Assembly: GCA_022578965.1 (NCBI GenBank)
Contig: MU400586.1
Location: 152,166-216,165, forward strand
Direction: 5' to 3'
Length of the DNA: 64,000 bases
DNA from: Xylaria sp. FL1777
Taxonomy: Eukaryota; Ascomycota; Sordariomycetes; Xylariales; Xylariaceae
Part shown: one piece after another, positions 46,964-58,646 of the stretch
Position numbering within the stretch: the first letter of the stretch is position 1
Layout: every line of letters starts with the position of its first letter
Program-made: the position numbers and the translations under genes
Notes under the pieces: model-generated
Seen by the model: the letters and a program-made list of their open reading frames with translations, nothing else
Database searches by the model: none
What the model was told of the DNA's origin: nothing

Positions 46964-48297
46964 TCATAATGTCTGCAAGCCAGCTTGCATCGCCTTGATG
47001 TAGGTGTAGTCTGCCGAATCCTCTCCTAAACTCCACCCCACTGCGAGGACGTTAGCAGTCGTTGAACAACGTAATCAGATCAATGGTATAGGTGGCGAGA
47101 CTTACTGATACCACCCAGTCCCTTTGCCTTAACGATCTGCTCGAACTTCTGGGCGACGAAGTCCGGTGTATCCCACGTCCAGAAATAGGACGTTGAGGAG
47201 TCCCAGAACCATTGTCCACCCTCCGTGTTATCTGCCTGGCCGCTCGCGAGCACCGGGACACCCTCTAAGAAAGTCTTTGCGCCAGAACGGCCGGTATCGA
47301 GACCATTGGCATCTTCAAGGAGGGCAGTCTCACAGCCAACGGGCTCTGTGCACTCTTCAATAGTCTCGAAGTACTTGGCGTAGAATGCGATACCTAGGTT
47401 CATCTTGGCAGGGTCCATGCCGAGTTCAATATACTTCTCGACAGTGTTGAGCGACCCCTGCACTGAGGAATGATGTTGGGTTGTATTATCGCGTCTTCGT
47501 CGGGCTAGGTTAGTGAACTACCTCCCTCATACACTAGCAGTGGAAGCACTTTACCTGTTCATGAGGTCGTACGTCAAGAGCTAACGCAGACGTTAACGTC
47601 ATCCTTTCGGCGCCTGAAGAATTCTCTCTACTCACATTAACGACATCGACAGCATCGTTGATCGCAGGCACCTTCTCAGCAGTGAAAGCAATGAAGTCCC
47701 TCTCCAGACCAGGAACAGCAATGCTGAGCTCCTTGTCACCAATGGCATCTTTGATCGCTTTCAAGAGCAAGGGGTAGTTATCTATCTCATCCACCTTGCC
47801 TGAGTTGGGGTTTATCTTGTAATCATCTCCGTTTCCGCCAGGGTATTCCCAATCAACATCTACACACGTTTCCCAAGATCAGCAAAAACACTACACGGAC
47901 AATCAAGCCCTGCCTAGTACGTACCAATGCAGTCGTAGCCATGAGCATCAAGGGTCGCAGCAATGTTCTTGGCGAACAACGCTCTTGTCTCTTCGGTTTT
48001 TTGTCCGGCCGAGAAGCCGGCAGTGAAGCCCCATCCCCCAACAGCTAGACACATCTTGGTGCCCTCGTCGAATGACGCACGCAGGCCGCTAGGGTCCACA
48101 AACGGTGCAAAATATCCTGCCGGGTCGGTTGTGAATATGAGGGGGTCAGCGAAGGCAGTGAGTACATGAGTAATTCCGGCTGTGTTGTCCTTTGACGGGG
48201 ATGCTGTATGCCACTGATCATAGTACATGGCGAATCTGGGAGCAGCAGCAGCCACGCCGACCATACTGGCCGCCGCTACGGACCTAGAAAAATGCAT
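46964..48297 (-). CDS. secreted GH18 chitinase-like glycoside hydrolase, 362 aa
   Basis: Would hydrolyse beta-1,4-N-acetylglucosamine bonds of chitin by the substrate-assisted retaining mechanism. Five exons, 48297-47925, 47859-47636, 47580-47555 (26 nt), 47494-47106, 47040-46964; introns 65, 55, 60 and 65 nt. Signal peptide 1-19. GH18 hallmarks: SxGG-type strand CLAVGGWGF, catalytic DxxDxDxE read as DCIDVDWE with Glu129 as acid, YDLMNR, and the barrel-closing MGWSLGEDS. Full single-domain length with no CBM or GPI signal. The third exon is tiny and its join uses a GAAG acceptor. A TATATA word near 48448-48453 lies about 150 bp upstream. It is in the same 14-kb block as the CBM18-bearing AA9 enzyme. 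Confidence 0.92.
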
Positions 48298-49826
48298 GAT
48301 CGGTTAAGTACACAATATGAAGGGAATGAGCAGGTGACCAGAACAAGAGGCTGATGGTGAGGCGCGAGGATCTTAATGATTCAAGCCAGGGCAGGTTAAC
48401 TCGTAGGCTTGGGAGATTCATTTCTTCAACACGTTTCCCTCGGCTGAATATATACCTACCTTTAACGCACTTTATCAAGGGCGACGCATTTTAAGTTTGT
48501 TTCGTTGGTACTACAACCTCCACGGGCCGGCATGTGCCAACGCTCATCCTACCTGTCCTACATAGGAATCCTGTGTGAAGATAATTAACTTCATGCCTTG
48601 TGAGACAGTTTGTGGCAGTTGACTTCTGCTTGCGCCCTACTACCTTCCCATTGTATATAGGTAGCTCTTAGCAGACTCTTAGCACTCGGGATCCATCAAC
48701 GGTTTCAGTAAATCCATCGCAGATCATAGCAAATCGTCGCGCGTTGATCTCACTACGACTCACTAGACCAAGTCAAAATATTCATCACCGACCTCCTTTC
48801 AAGCTTTCGCTATACAATATGAGTAATGTTGCTATTCAGGCGGTTACGGTACCTTGTTATAGTTAAACACGCCCCTTAGCATTCCAAGTCTGTCAAGAGC
48901 ATGCTCGACAAAGAGCCTCAGCGAGCTCTCGTACCGTTTAGTGGCGCAGAGAGCTTGGCAGCCACACAAATAGCCACTAAAGGGATCAGATAGGGGTAGT
49001 GGCACAGGATCAAGTGGATTGATTCATTGGGCGCCTGAGCTGCCTATTCTGGTGGGCCAAGATTCCAACGGCGTCCCGGGTTGTTCTATCTGCACTACCT
49101 TACAGACCGACAACTGCATAGAATGATTACCCTTCCAGTATTCAGGAGAGCAAGACTGAGGATTCGCTTAACGATTGGAGGGTCTGAGGCTTAGTGATGG
49201 ATTCCTATCGGTCCGGAGCGCGCGGTAACGGCAATGGTACTACTGAGTAATCCATTTCAGTACGTACGAGTCTGTAACCTGCCATGATCGCCGGTAGCAT
49301 CCCGTTGGAATGTGGCATTTGCCAACCTCACCTGCCTACACCATACCAATAGCATATATTGGAGGCGCACCGTAACTAACGAAGGGCCTAAAGTATACTT
49401 AAACATGCCTAGAAGATAGAGGTCAGCCTAGCCCTTTGTCGCATCGTCTAGCACTTCACAGTATAGAGCTATCCTATTAACACCCGGACGATCTGCCTCA
49501 ACGCCTGAAATCAGATATATGAAAGCACACACTAGTATCATTTGCGATTCCAAGCTTTTGCCCCTCGGTGTCATACTAGACAACGAATCGTATGATATAG
49601 ACCGTTGCTCTCTGTAGCCATAGATGAAGATAAACGAAGTTTCTGTCCATAGCACCTATTCTTCATTGGCGGTCGTCGTATTTAAATTTTAACATCTAAT
49701 GCACAAACATATATCGCCCTTGCCATCACGGGGTATCTAATTCAATCAGCCTGACCCATGTGCTCAAAAAATACCATAACGCCTTTTTCAACATCGTTTA
49801 AACCATATCTTTAACCTCTACTCCTT
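48298..49826. other. intergenic, nothing recognised
   Basis: Chitinase promoter on the left, 3' flank of TAF5 on the right. Stops in all frames; no repeat, RNA gene or conserved motif noticed. Confidence 0.6.
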
Positions 49827-52547
49827 TCATCGGTCTCGCTCTTGAGTCTCTGGGTAATAACAGCCACCCGCAAGGACGAGATTCATTCGGGTACATTGAA
49901 CTTTTAAGACCGGGGTCTTCTTTGTTGGGAAAGCGCTGATCTGATCAGGAGTGATCATAACTTCCTTACCTTTCTTTTTGCCCGTGCTTGGGTTGCTGGT
50001 AGGTTGAGCGACCGTTCCGGCTTGCTTGCCATCACCTTGTGCACCTGCGGCCACTATTGTGCCATCGCCATCCTGTTGGTTCACGGGACGGCTGCCTTCG
50101 GCGGGCATTTCGACATCCCACACGCGTACTGTGTTATCTTGACCACCCGAGACAAGGATAGTGCTTTCGACACTGAAGCTGAGAGACCAAACACCACCTC
50201 GCCCGTGACCACGGCAGCGCTTGATTCGAGTTGCTTTTTCGATATCCCATAGAAATATATTGCCACCAATATCGGCAGAGGCAAGAATTTTGCCATTCGG
50301 GGCGCATTCTAGTGCCGATATGTAGTCTGTGTGGCCAGTGAAGACTCGCACACATTCTCCCCTAGACATAGCCCACATCCGAATCGACTTATCTGTCTCG
50401 TCTGAGGCAGAAAACACATAACTTCCATTAGGATGCCATGCAACTGTAGAAATTGGAGTATCATGGCCAACAAGAAGCCTTATGGCAGAAGCATGATCTT
50501 GGGCCCAAATCCGAACCGTCTTGTCCCAGCCACCAGTTACAAAGTAGTGGCCATGGGGGCTCCATGACAGGCTCGTGATTGGACCATCATGGCCCTTATA
50601 GATACAGAGACAGGACCATATATCTAAAGACCACAATCGAACTTGGCCATCTGCTGAACATGACAGCAATAATTTGGAATCGGTTTCTGGCTTTTGTTCA
50701 CCCTCGTAGAGATTGCGGTCTATGTTGCCAATAGCGTCCGAGAACGCAACAGCATATACCGGAGCTGAGTGGCCGATGAGTTTCCGGTTATTCACCTTCA
50801 TATCTTTCTCTGGTGGTAGGGTAGATTTGAGTGACTTCCCATCAAGAGACCAGACTCGAATGTATGACTCTGTAGTCCCTACTGCCACAAGCTGTTGGTC
50901 TTTCGAAAAATCTATACATGAAAAGCTAGTCGTGAGGTCAGAAACAAGATCTTGCAGGGGGGCCTAATTCTCATATACTTACCTGCCAAGATGGTTGTGG
51001 AACGTGAACATGCAAACAGAAAGACCAGGTCCAGCCCCGCCAGTACGCCCCTCGATTCGAAAACGGTCACGGTTTTCGCGCACCTTCTGCATTTCTACCA
51101 CCACGTCTCTAGCGCGCGAAGGGGGATATGGTATATCTGTTCGTTGAGGAGAATCTCCAGCCTCTTTCTTAATAGGGTGCATGGAATTGAACTCGTCAAC
51201 AAGTGTTGGTATCCCGTCTTTAGGCGGGTGAAGGCGATCCTCCTCTTCTAATTCAGCAGCTATGTCGTCCCGCAGCTCACCGTCTAGGGGCAAGGGCCCT
51301 AGTTTCAGAGCTGCTTGATTCTCTAGGATATCACGGTTTGCCACACCACTGCGATTCGCAAGACCAGGTATCCCTTCTTGAATATCTACGTCATCGAGTT
51401 CCTGGTTACGAGCGCGTCGATAGATAGCCTCGAAACTGAAAGGTTCAATAGGGCCACGATCGACGGAGTCCAGACGACAGTGTTGTTGAATGATATCGAG
51501 AATAACAGCTCCGCATTGATCCAGCTCCCGTTCCAGAAAATGGAAGAGATTGCCGGTCAGTGATTTGTTAATGGGGATAACATAGCGATTCTCGCGGTAG
51601 AGTTTCGCCATCGAGTTCTCCTGGATATGAGGAGCTAACGTTACAAGTTCTAGTGCTCTCAGCTCATCTATGCGCGAACTCTCAAAACGGCTACGGCATT
51701 TTTGCATGAATTCTTTGGCGTGGACAGTTGACCCTTGTGTTACGAGTCGAAGGTAGGAGTAGACAAATAGTGGCCACATAACCTTGCCCAGTTCAAACTA
51801 CAAACGATGTGAGACATGGAATCTATGTGAGGCTATATCGTAGTAGCACTCACCTTGTACAGGTCAAGACCATTGTCGACCCATCTCTCGAAGTACTTGA
51901 ATGAGCTTAGATACTTCCCTGCAGGAAAGAATTTGTCTGATACTGGGCCATCAGTATGTTGCCGAGGGCGCCCACTTTCATCCAGATCTTTCACTTCTTG
52001 GCGGAAGATCTCCTCTGTGCGTTTGTAACCTTTCTTAAGCAGATAGTCTGTAACCTGATGAGAACTTAGTCAGCATAACACACTCCCCTCAACTAAAAGG
52101 GTAAGACCGAAACGCCCACTGGACGCCCCGCGCTCGAGGATTCAAAGCATTGTCCAGGAAGTCAGGGCTTCCATAGACCGACCTCCTTGCCGGGATCACA
52201 AGAATCAACTGATGACTGCTAGAATCGATTGTGGAGTTCGCTGTGCTCCCCAAACAGGTACTCGTCACGCAAGTAACAGCACAATGCACGCGACGACGAG
52301 GCGTGAAGTGGAACAAGACCGAGATCAACAAAGGACTACTTACAATCTGGTTCAGATTTTGAGGGTTATTGGGCGGCGGCACAACGGGCGGCGGTATCGC
52401 CGTCGTGGATGTGACTGTTGTGGTTGTCGTGGTTGTCGTCGGCGCCGTGTTGGTTGGTGCAGTCGGGACAGGCGTCGTGGAGGCGGGTTGAGGCGTGAAG
52501 CTGGCGCCCGACGTAGCGCCAGCAGAAGGCGGTCCAGTGTTGGACAT
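49827..52547 (-). CDS. taf5: TFIID subunit TAF5 (WD40)
   Basis: Scaffold subunit of the general transcription factor TFIID, also present in SAGA. Four exons, 52547-52344, 52054-51854, 51797-50983, 50925-49827; introns 289, 56 and 57 nt; 772 aa. N-terminus is a Pro/Thr-rich tail with a run of about eight Thr, then a LisH helix pair ([17 protein letters not shown]), the TAF5 NTD2 domain ([34 protein letters not shown] and on to about 290), a charged linker, and six to seven WD40 repeats ([41 protein letters not shown]) with a 70-residue disordered insert before the last blade. Intron 3 was placed by phase: only the ACTAG acceptor at 50926 restores frame and gives [15 protein letters not shown]. 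It is head-to-head with MED11. Confidence 0.96.
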
Positions 52548-53508
52548 GATAGGCGGTGCCGAGAATCCCTAAGCAGCCAACTTCCAAAGTGATACACGAC
52601 AGAGAGCGTTTGTGTTTGGCGTTGTGGGGAGACAGAAGAGAGATTGATGATTGATGGGGGTTGGTGAGGTAGATGCTATTGAGGCTCAATCTGGAGGTAG
52701 TTTAAGATGGCGCTAGTGTTGGTAGTGTGGTACTTGTAATCAGGCCTACCAAAGTACCCCCTACATAAGTACCTACTATGGAGGTGAGAGGGGCTTGATC
52801 AGAGTCCCTCCCATCAAGCTTACTCAATACATATCGAATCCAAAAGCATATAAAGTGACTCTTAATAGAAGAATGAAAAATTCCGATAAGTATATTTCAT
52901 TTCATGTAGACCACTGAATGATTTCAAGCGGACTGAAAGTAGAAATATATTCGTCTTATTGATACAAATATCGCAAACTCACATACCTGCACCAACAGCT
53001 ACCTAACACACCAGAGTCTTCAAGTCTTCAAGAGCACCGATGTCTAAGGAAGTAGGCCTTATATTCAAAGAATTTATTTTGGTTAACTTAATTGTAAGTA
53101 TTGATGCTATCATCCCTCACTGCACCTTTTGGTCCTGAAAGGCACGTAAGTACTGAATACCTACCTTCATATTTACTCTGCACAGACCACTAATAAGCAT
53201 GGCGTAAGTACTAACCTAGGATACCGGTACTTAGCGGGGCTGGGGAAAGCTACCTATCTTCTTTTTTCCTGGTACCTAATCTTCTCTAACCTCAGTGCTC
53301 AACAATTCCATTCAATCTAGGAACGACCTCACTACCGCCATATTGCTATCGTACCCCTCGATCCATCCCAAACGATACTTTTATTTATTTTCACTCGAGA
53401 AGATTCCTGTGGCGCCGCTCTACCCAACTTATTCTAGCTCTTCCCGTTAATTAGGAGCCCCTACAATCAAGACAGTCTTCGCTACTTTACGTACCAGTCT
53501 TCCTCACA
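52548..53508. promoter_or_regulatory. divergent promoter region TAF5 / MED11
   Basis: About 960 bp between the start codons of two RNA polymerase II machinery genes transcribed away from each other. Contains TAGGTA-type words near 52755-52775 and 53155-53165, a pyrimidine-rich leader ahead of MED11, and no coding frame. A shared regulatory region is possible but not shown. Confidence 0.5.
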
Positions 53509-54083
53509 ATGGAGACCAACGGACAACAGCCACCGTTTGTTCCATTCACCAAGGCAGAACGCATCCAGCAATTGGGAGATATTGACAAGGTTTGCACCGA
53601 GCGATTCGTGTCGTAGTCTTTTCTTGCTGACACCCGAAGAAAATCGTCAGTCTGTTGAGATCTACTGGCCAAGCTATACAGTGTCTAGGAAAGAGAGTAG
53701 TACCAGATGAAGACGTTGTCATGACCGAATCCGACCCGAGCCAGCAATTCAAAGTATCCATGGATGAGTTTATGAAAACACTGCGAACGGTAAATGTCGG
53801 CATGAAACGCCAGATTTGGGGATTGGAAGAAGCCGGCATCATCTCGCTTAGTAAGAAAGAGCTAAATACCAGAGAAGAGGGAGGCGAAGTCCAGGCAAGC
53901 AACGCCCGTAATGGACTTCTTGAGCCAGACGGGAGTGGCAAGATTGGTGGTCTGGATGTAGGTTGGCTCAATAGTCGAAGCAACAAAGTCGAAAAGGATA
54001 TGGAGGCCGACCTGTGGCAGGAGGCTGAAGACGTTCTGCAGCGACTCATTGTCCACCAACGGCAGCTCGCGAACCAAGGGTAA
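53509..54083 (+). CDS. med11: Mediator complex subunit 11
   Basis: Head-module subunit of Mediator, linking activators to RNA polymerase II. Two exons, 53509-53589 and 53640-54083, intron 50 nt (GTTTGC donor, GAAG acceptor, phase 0); 174 aa. The N-terminal helix pair FTKAERIQQLGDIDK/KIVSLLRSTGQAIQCLG is the Med11 signature; then a helix with DEFMKTLRTVNVGMKRQIWGLEEAGII, a disordered spacer and a C-terminal helix ADLWQEAEDVLQRLIVHQRQL. Start chosen as the first ATG with MED11-like sequence following. Pairs head-to-head with TAF5. Confidence 0.9.
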
Positions 54084-55198
54084 ACGACAACATGACATCT
54101 TTGAGTGCATAGGTATCGGAGCCAATGTCACGAACCAAAGCCAGAATTTGTGGCAATGGCAAGTGTCTTGCAACAGTCGTCTCCAGTCGATGGGATTCCA
54201 ATATGCTATACGACGACATAACCTCCTTCTGTAAAACCTAGCAGAGGACTGGTCGAAAGAGATGGTGTTTACCGTTTCGAAATCGTTTCCCAGCTTACCG
54301 TAAGTCTTGGGCCAAGGTCGCATCCTTCCGGACGAAGAATGGGAGGTACAAAAAGACTATGTTCGTTCGTAAATCCCGGCTTGTAACCCACAGACAAGAT
54401 ATGGCGTCTCAGTCTTTGTCCAGAGGGCGAGGAGTTTTCTCTAAGCTGAAATAATGTGTGAGTATTCCCTCTCATGGACGTTGGCAGTAGGGAGGGAACC
54501 AACCCTTCGTAGTTAGATATTGCAAGTCTACCTACGGGAACAAGCTTATTACGTGCTCTCAGTGGCCGTCAGTGACCACTCAGGCACGGCTATGCTACGT
54601 AATTGTGGCTTTTACGATATAATCAGAGAAACCAAGCGTTTGCTTGTGAGCATAATACATAATTAAGATATAAACTTGCGCCCGAAATACTCTGCATTTG
54701 AATTATAACTAGTTTCATAATCACTATTGAGAAAATAGTGAGCATGGCCACGGCGTGTTTCTTAAAACGATGCTGGACGCAAAGTACCGGGAGAACATAC
54801 AAACTTTGAATTAAGATATGTGAAGTGCAATGCAGAGATAGGTACATAGAGATGTTATTCGTAATAAATGTTTAAATGAACATCTCGTAGGCAGCTTAAA
54901 ACGCAGACCCTACCTTATGTACCTAAGCTAGGGAGTCGAGATTGTAGCTAGAGAGAATCGAGACCCGGCTAACCTTGAACGATTACCTAAGTAAGTTACA
55001 GGTACACAGGCGGCACACAGGCACCCACCAAAGAGCAGGCAGAGGTGCGTCAGCTAGCTCATCAACGGCTGGCTGCGGTCTCCAACTACTTTTACTATCT
55101 AGATAGTAACTCTTCGCCCCCAGTCCGCCAACGACAACGACGCCCGCCTGTACCGCCATCTCTCTCCCGAATCATTGAGCGCCTAGAAATCTAGCAGC
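54084..55198. other. intergenic, nothing recognised
   Basis: 3' flank of MED11 and promoter of the Vps5 gene. Stops in all frames, TACCTA words near 54905-54990. No gene or RNA seen. Confidence 0.6.
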
Positions 55199-57214
55199 AT
55201 GGATTTAGGTGAAGCAGGCGACTCGCCTTGGGGCGGTAATTGGTCCCTTTGAATATTCTTCTGCCTAGTGAGCTAAATGTTCTTTAGATGTGCCTTCGCA
55301 GTCCAGCTCGAAGCCCGCCGCATCCGATTTTTCTCAAGGTCTGCCATGCCTGCTCGCGTTTTTCTTTAGAGGGCGCGCCCGCTGATGTCTCTGGATTATC
55401 TAGACAGCTCTTCCAAGCCCCAAGATGCCGAAACCTCCCAGCAATCGCAATCTTCGATCAAATCGCCAGCGGCTCGAGGAGCAAGGGGCCCGGTGCGCCG
55501 ACTGGTCGCTCAGCCTACAAAGCTTGAAGCCGTCGACGATCCTCTAGGGCCGCTGGGTCCTCTTGGGGGGAATGCCGGTCCAGGCGCAGACTCGCAGGCC
55601 GACGAACCTCCCGTGCCACCTCTAAAAGAGCAGGTTGTCATTCGAACCACGATGCCACAGCCCTCGCAACAGAAGCGGCCCGGCCCAGGGGATCCTCATC
55701 CCATCGACGATGATGACTACGACCGACCTTCCGGTCCTAGACCACCGCCCCCTGTGCAGCCTGCGCAGCCGAGTCCTGCACGAGCAAGCGGTCAACCAAG
55801 CGTTAGTATCGAACAAGCCGCGAAGCCCAGCTTCTATATCACTGTGGGCGATCCCCACAAAGTTGGAGACTTGACAAGTTCCCATATAGTTTATTCAGTG
55901 CGAACGAAGGTACGAATACTACTACTCCACGGAGAGTTCTACGTACTAATTTTACCCATTTAGACTACATCCAAAGGCTATAAACAACCTGAATTCGAAG
56001 TGAAGCGAAGATACCGCGATTTCCTCTGGCTATATAACACAATGCATGGAAACAATCCCGGAGTTGTGGTGCCTCCACCCCCCGAGAAACAGGCCCTTAA
56101 CCGCTTCGAGAGCAACTTTGTCGAGTCTCGTCGCGCAGCCTTGGAGAAGATGCTAAACAAGATTGCCGCGCATCCAACACTGCAGCATGACTCGGATTTG
56201 AAGCTTTTCCTAGAAAGCGAGGCGTTCAACGTCGATGTCAAGCACAAGGAAAGAAAAGAGCCTATACCGAGCGAAAGTAAAGGCATGCTAGGTTCTTTTG
56301 GGATCAGCGTCGGAGGGGGTAGCAAGTTTGTCGAACAGGACGATGTGAGTTGATCGAAGCACGCCTGTTTCATACAGTGTCTGACTTGCAACACAGTGGT
56401 TCCATGACCGTCGCGTCTATCTGGATGCTTTAGAAAACCAATTGAAGGCCCTCATGAAATCCATGGATACCATGGTCAATCAGCGCAAAGCAATGGCGGA
56501 TTCGGCGGCGGAATTTTCTGCATCGCTACATGCTCTCTCAACCGTAGAGTTGAGCCCTACGCTTTCCGGTCCTCTTGACGCTCTAGCTGAGCTACAGCTC
56601 ACGATACGCGATGTGTATGATCGGCAAGCCCAGCAGGATGTGCTCACCTTCGGTATCACGATCGATGAGTATATCCGATTGATTGGAAGTGTAAAGCAGG
56701 CTTTCTCCCAACGTCAGAAGGCCTTCCATTCGTGGCACAGCGCGGAGAATGAGTTGCAAAAGCGCAAGTCCAGCCAAGAGAAGCTGCTCAGACAAGGTCG
56801 ATCCCAGCAAGATCGTCTCAACCAAGTTGGTGCTGAGGTAGCCGATGCCGAACGCAAAGTACACCAGGCGCGATTGCTCTTTGAGGACATGGGTAGGCTC
56901 ATGCGGGCCGAGCTTGACCGGTTTGAGCGCGAAAAGGTCGAAGATTTCAAGTCTTCCGTCGAAACCTTCCTGGAAAGTGCAGTGGAGGCACAGAAGGAGG
57001 TGAATCACCCCTTTCAATTTCTCATTGTTCCACGAAGCTAACTACAGGATAGTTGATTGAAAAATGGGAAACTTTCTTGATGCAACTTGATGCCGAGGAC
57101 GATGAAACAATATTCTACCGCCCACCGGTTATACAAACTACCGACAAAGTCGCGGGTCGTGGCGACACTGCCGTAGATCGAGCCAGGGCCACCATTGATG
57201 AGGATTCAGATTGA
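55199..57214 (+). CDS. vps5: retromer sorting nexin Vps5 (PX-BAR)
   Basis: Membrane-bending subunit of retromer for endosome-to-Golgi retrieval. Six exons, 55199-55235, 55288-55338, 55404-55909, 55964-56344, 56397-56999, 57053-57214; introns 52, 65, 54, 52 and 53 nt; 579 aa. Disordered Ser/Pro-rich N-terminus starting MDLGEAGDSPWGDVPSQ with VRRLVAQPTKLEAVDDPLGPLG; PX domain at about 168-290 (RRYRDFLWLYN and the PPPPEKQALNRF loop); Vps5 BAR domain from about 325 to the end (DWFHDRRVYLDALENQLK, long charged helices). Intron 2 is inferred from phase: its donor is a weak GTCTGC, with a CTGAT branch site and a TCTAG acceptor, since simple reading hits a stop. All later introns have good sites. The N-terminal join is the least certain part. 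Confidence 0.93.
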
Positions 57215-57523
57215 GCAAAGATATATAATTGTGGAGCGTCCGATTGATATCTTAATGGGGTGTTCGAATCGCAAGTAGTTGACAGACGGAGATGGAATCT
57301 ATACAGGGTTGTACATATAACTACATGAAAATCCTCCACGCCTCTAATTAGCAGACGAAAATCTCTGGTCCCTCAGCCTTAAATATACACGGGACAGATT
57401 ACGTCGGAGGATGACATTTATCATGAGTTGCAGGCCCAATCGCCCTATGACCCCACCATTTCGATAGTTGTGCTAGTCATCTTATTCCGTTTAAACCCAG
57501 CCAGCCAATATAGTCGTCCCTCC
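57215..57523. other. short region between convergent 3' ends
   Basis: 309 bp shared by the Vps5 and bL31m 3' ends. No feature seen. Confidence 0.7.
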
Positions 57524-58114
57524 TCACTTCTTCTTCTTTCCACCCGCAGGTGCCGAACCCGCAGGTAATTCAGGCACACCAACCGCATAACCAGCAATCA
57601 AATCAGCCAAGGCATCGCCACTGCCGACATTCCCACCAGCACCAGCAGCAGTACCAGCAGCATCACCCTTCTTATTCTTCCCTCCCGCCGCGGACGACTC
57701 CTCCTCCTCTTCTCCGAGGGGGGCGGGGGCGTCCCAGCCGCGGCCGAAGCGCTCGCGGAAGGCGGCCAGCTTGCCGGCCTCGTCGACCTCGACGTTCTGC
57801 AGGCTCTTCTCGCTCGGGTTCCACAGCGCGTGGTTGCGCGTGTCCTTGGTGCTGCGGTACAGGCCCAGCGGCGACGCCGTGCGCATCGTGTACGTGCTGC
57901 CGTCCGACAGCTGCACCAGCTGCGTGAACGAGTACGGCCGCCGCGGCCGTCGGATCAGCGTCGCCGCGCGGCTCGGGGTGCGCGAGAGCGGCGTGTGCGA
58001 GGGCGGCGCTTGGTACGCTGTTGAGGCGTGTGTGGAGGTGGTTTTTAGGGGGGAGAAGGGGAGGGCTATTGTTGTTGGACGCCGTGGGAGGGCGCTTGGG
58101 AGCCTTGTTGCCAT
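57524..58114 (-). CDS. mrpl36: mitochondrial large-subunit ribosomal protein bL31m
   Basis: Component of the 54S mitochondrial ribosome subunit. Single exon, 196 aa. N-terminal 50 residues are basic, Ser/Thr/Ala-rich and lack acids, a mitochondrial import signal. The conserved core follows: RRPYSFTQLVQLSDGST, TMRTASPLGLYRSTKDTRNHALWNPSEKS, VDEAGKLAAFRERFGRGWD, as in fungal Mrpl36/bL31m. The C-terminus is a low-complexity extension (EEEEES, KNKKGD, Gly/Ala-rich, KKKK end), longer than the core and probably disordered. Third codon positions are G/C-rich compared with Vps5 next to it. The fungal gene name Mrpl36 corresponds to bL31m, not bacterial L36. Confidence 0.93.
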   Translation of the reverse strand: MATRLPSALPRRPTTIALPFSPLKTTSTHASTAYQAPPSHTPLSRTPSRAATLIRRPRRPYSFTQLVQLSDGSTYTMRTASPLGLYRSTKDTRNHALWNPSEKSLQNVEVDEAGKLAAFRERFGRGWDAPAPLGEEEEESSAAGGKNKKGDAAGTAAGAGGNVGSGDALADLIAGYAVGVPELPAGSAPAGGKKKK

Positions 58115-58646
58115 GTTCTGGAGGTCTTTGGGCTGGTTTCGTTGAGGAAGGTGGTTCTGTATTAGCTGGGTAGGTCGTTCGACTTAATCGGTTCGCTTAG
58201 GTTGGTCGGTTCCAAGCACGCTGTGGTGAGGATAGGTAGTGTTGCAGGATTTCGAAGATGGTGATTAAGGAATGTGTCGGCGTCTTGTGTTGTGTTTGAG
58301 GACTAGTCTCCAGAGTCCAATGCACAACGCGCCCGTAAATAATGAAGCTTGTATTCTTAGCTAAGTAAATGCTTTATATAGAACCAAATTTCTAGATAGG
58401 CTTGGAGTTGAGAACCTTGGAATTTTGGGTGATCGGCCCGCTGACAGCCGCCCATAAATTACCTAGGTACCTGTTACCAGGGGTCCTTATCGCTGTAAAT
58501 GCAGTGCTATATCCCTGTCCCGCAGCTCCTCCGAAAGGTAGAATTTCTGACGACATTGCGCGCGGCGATCCTCGGTGGACAGCCCAATTGTACGCCGGAG
58601 TCCAAGTTTTTGTTGCCGCTCTTCTCTTTGCCATTCATGGACTGAG
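58115..58646. other. divergent promoter region
   Basis: Head-to-head region between bL31m and the flavin-reductase-like gene, both probably mitochondrial. Short frames near 58400-58720 are shadows of the leader. Nothing else seen. Confidence 0.6.

Noticed and set aside
50926..50982. Alternative TAF5 intron 3 acceptor at the TTAG near 50964
   Set aside because: That acceptor shifts the reading frame relative to the WD40 exon; only the ACTAG acceptor restores it.
52212..52592. 126-codon + strand frame opposite TAF5 exon 1
   Set aside because: Arg/Cys/Gly low-complexity product caused by the antisense of a Pro/Thr-rich coding tract.
57550..57927. 125-codon + strand frame opposite bL31m
   Set aside because: His/Gln/Arg-rich antisense shadow of the GC-rich ribosomal protein gene.
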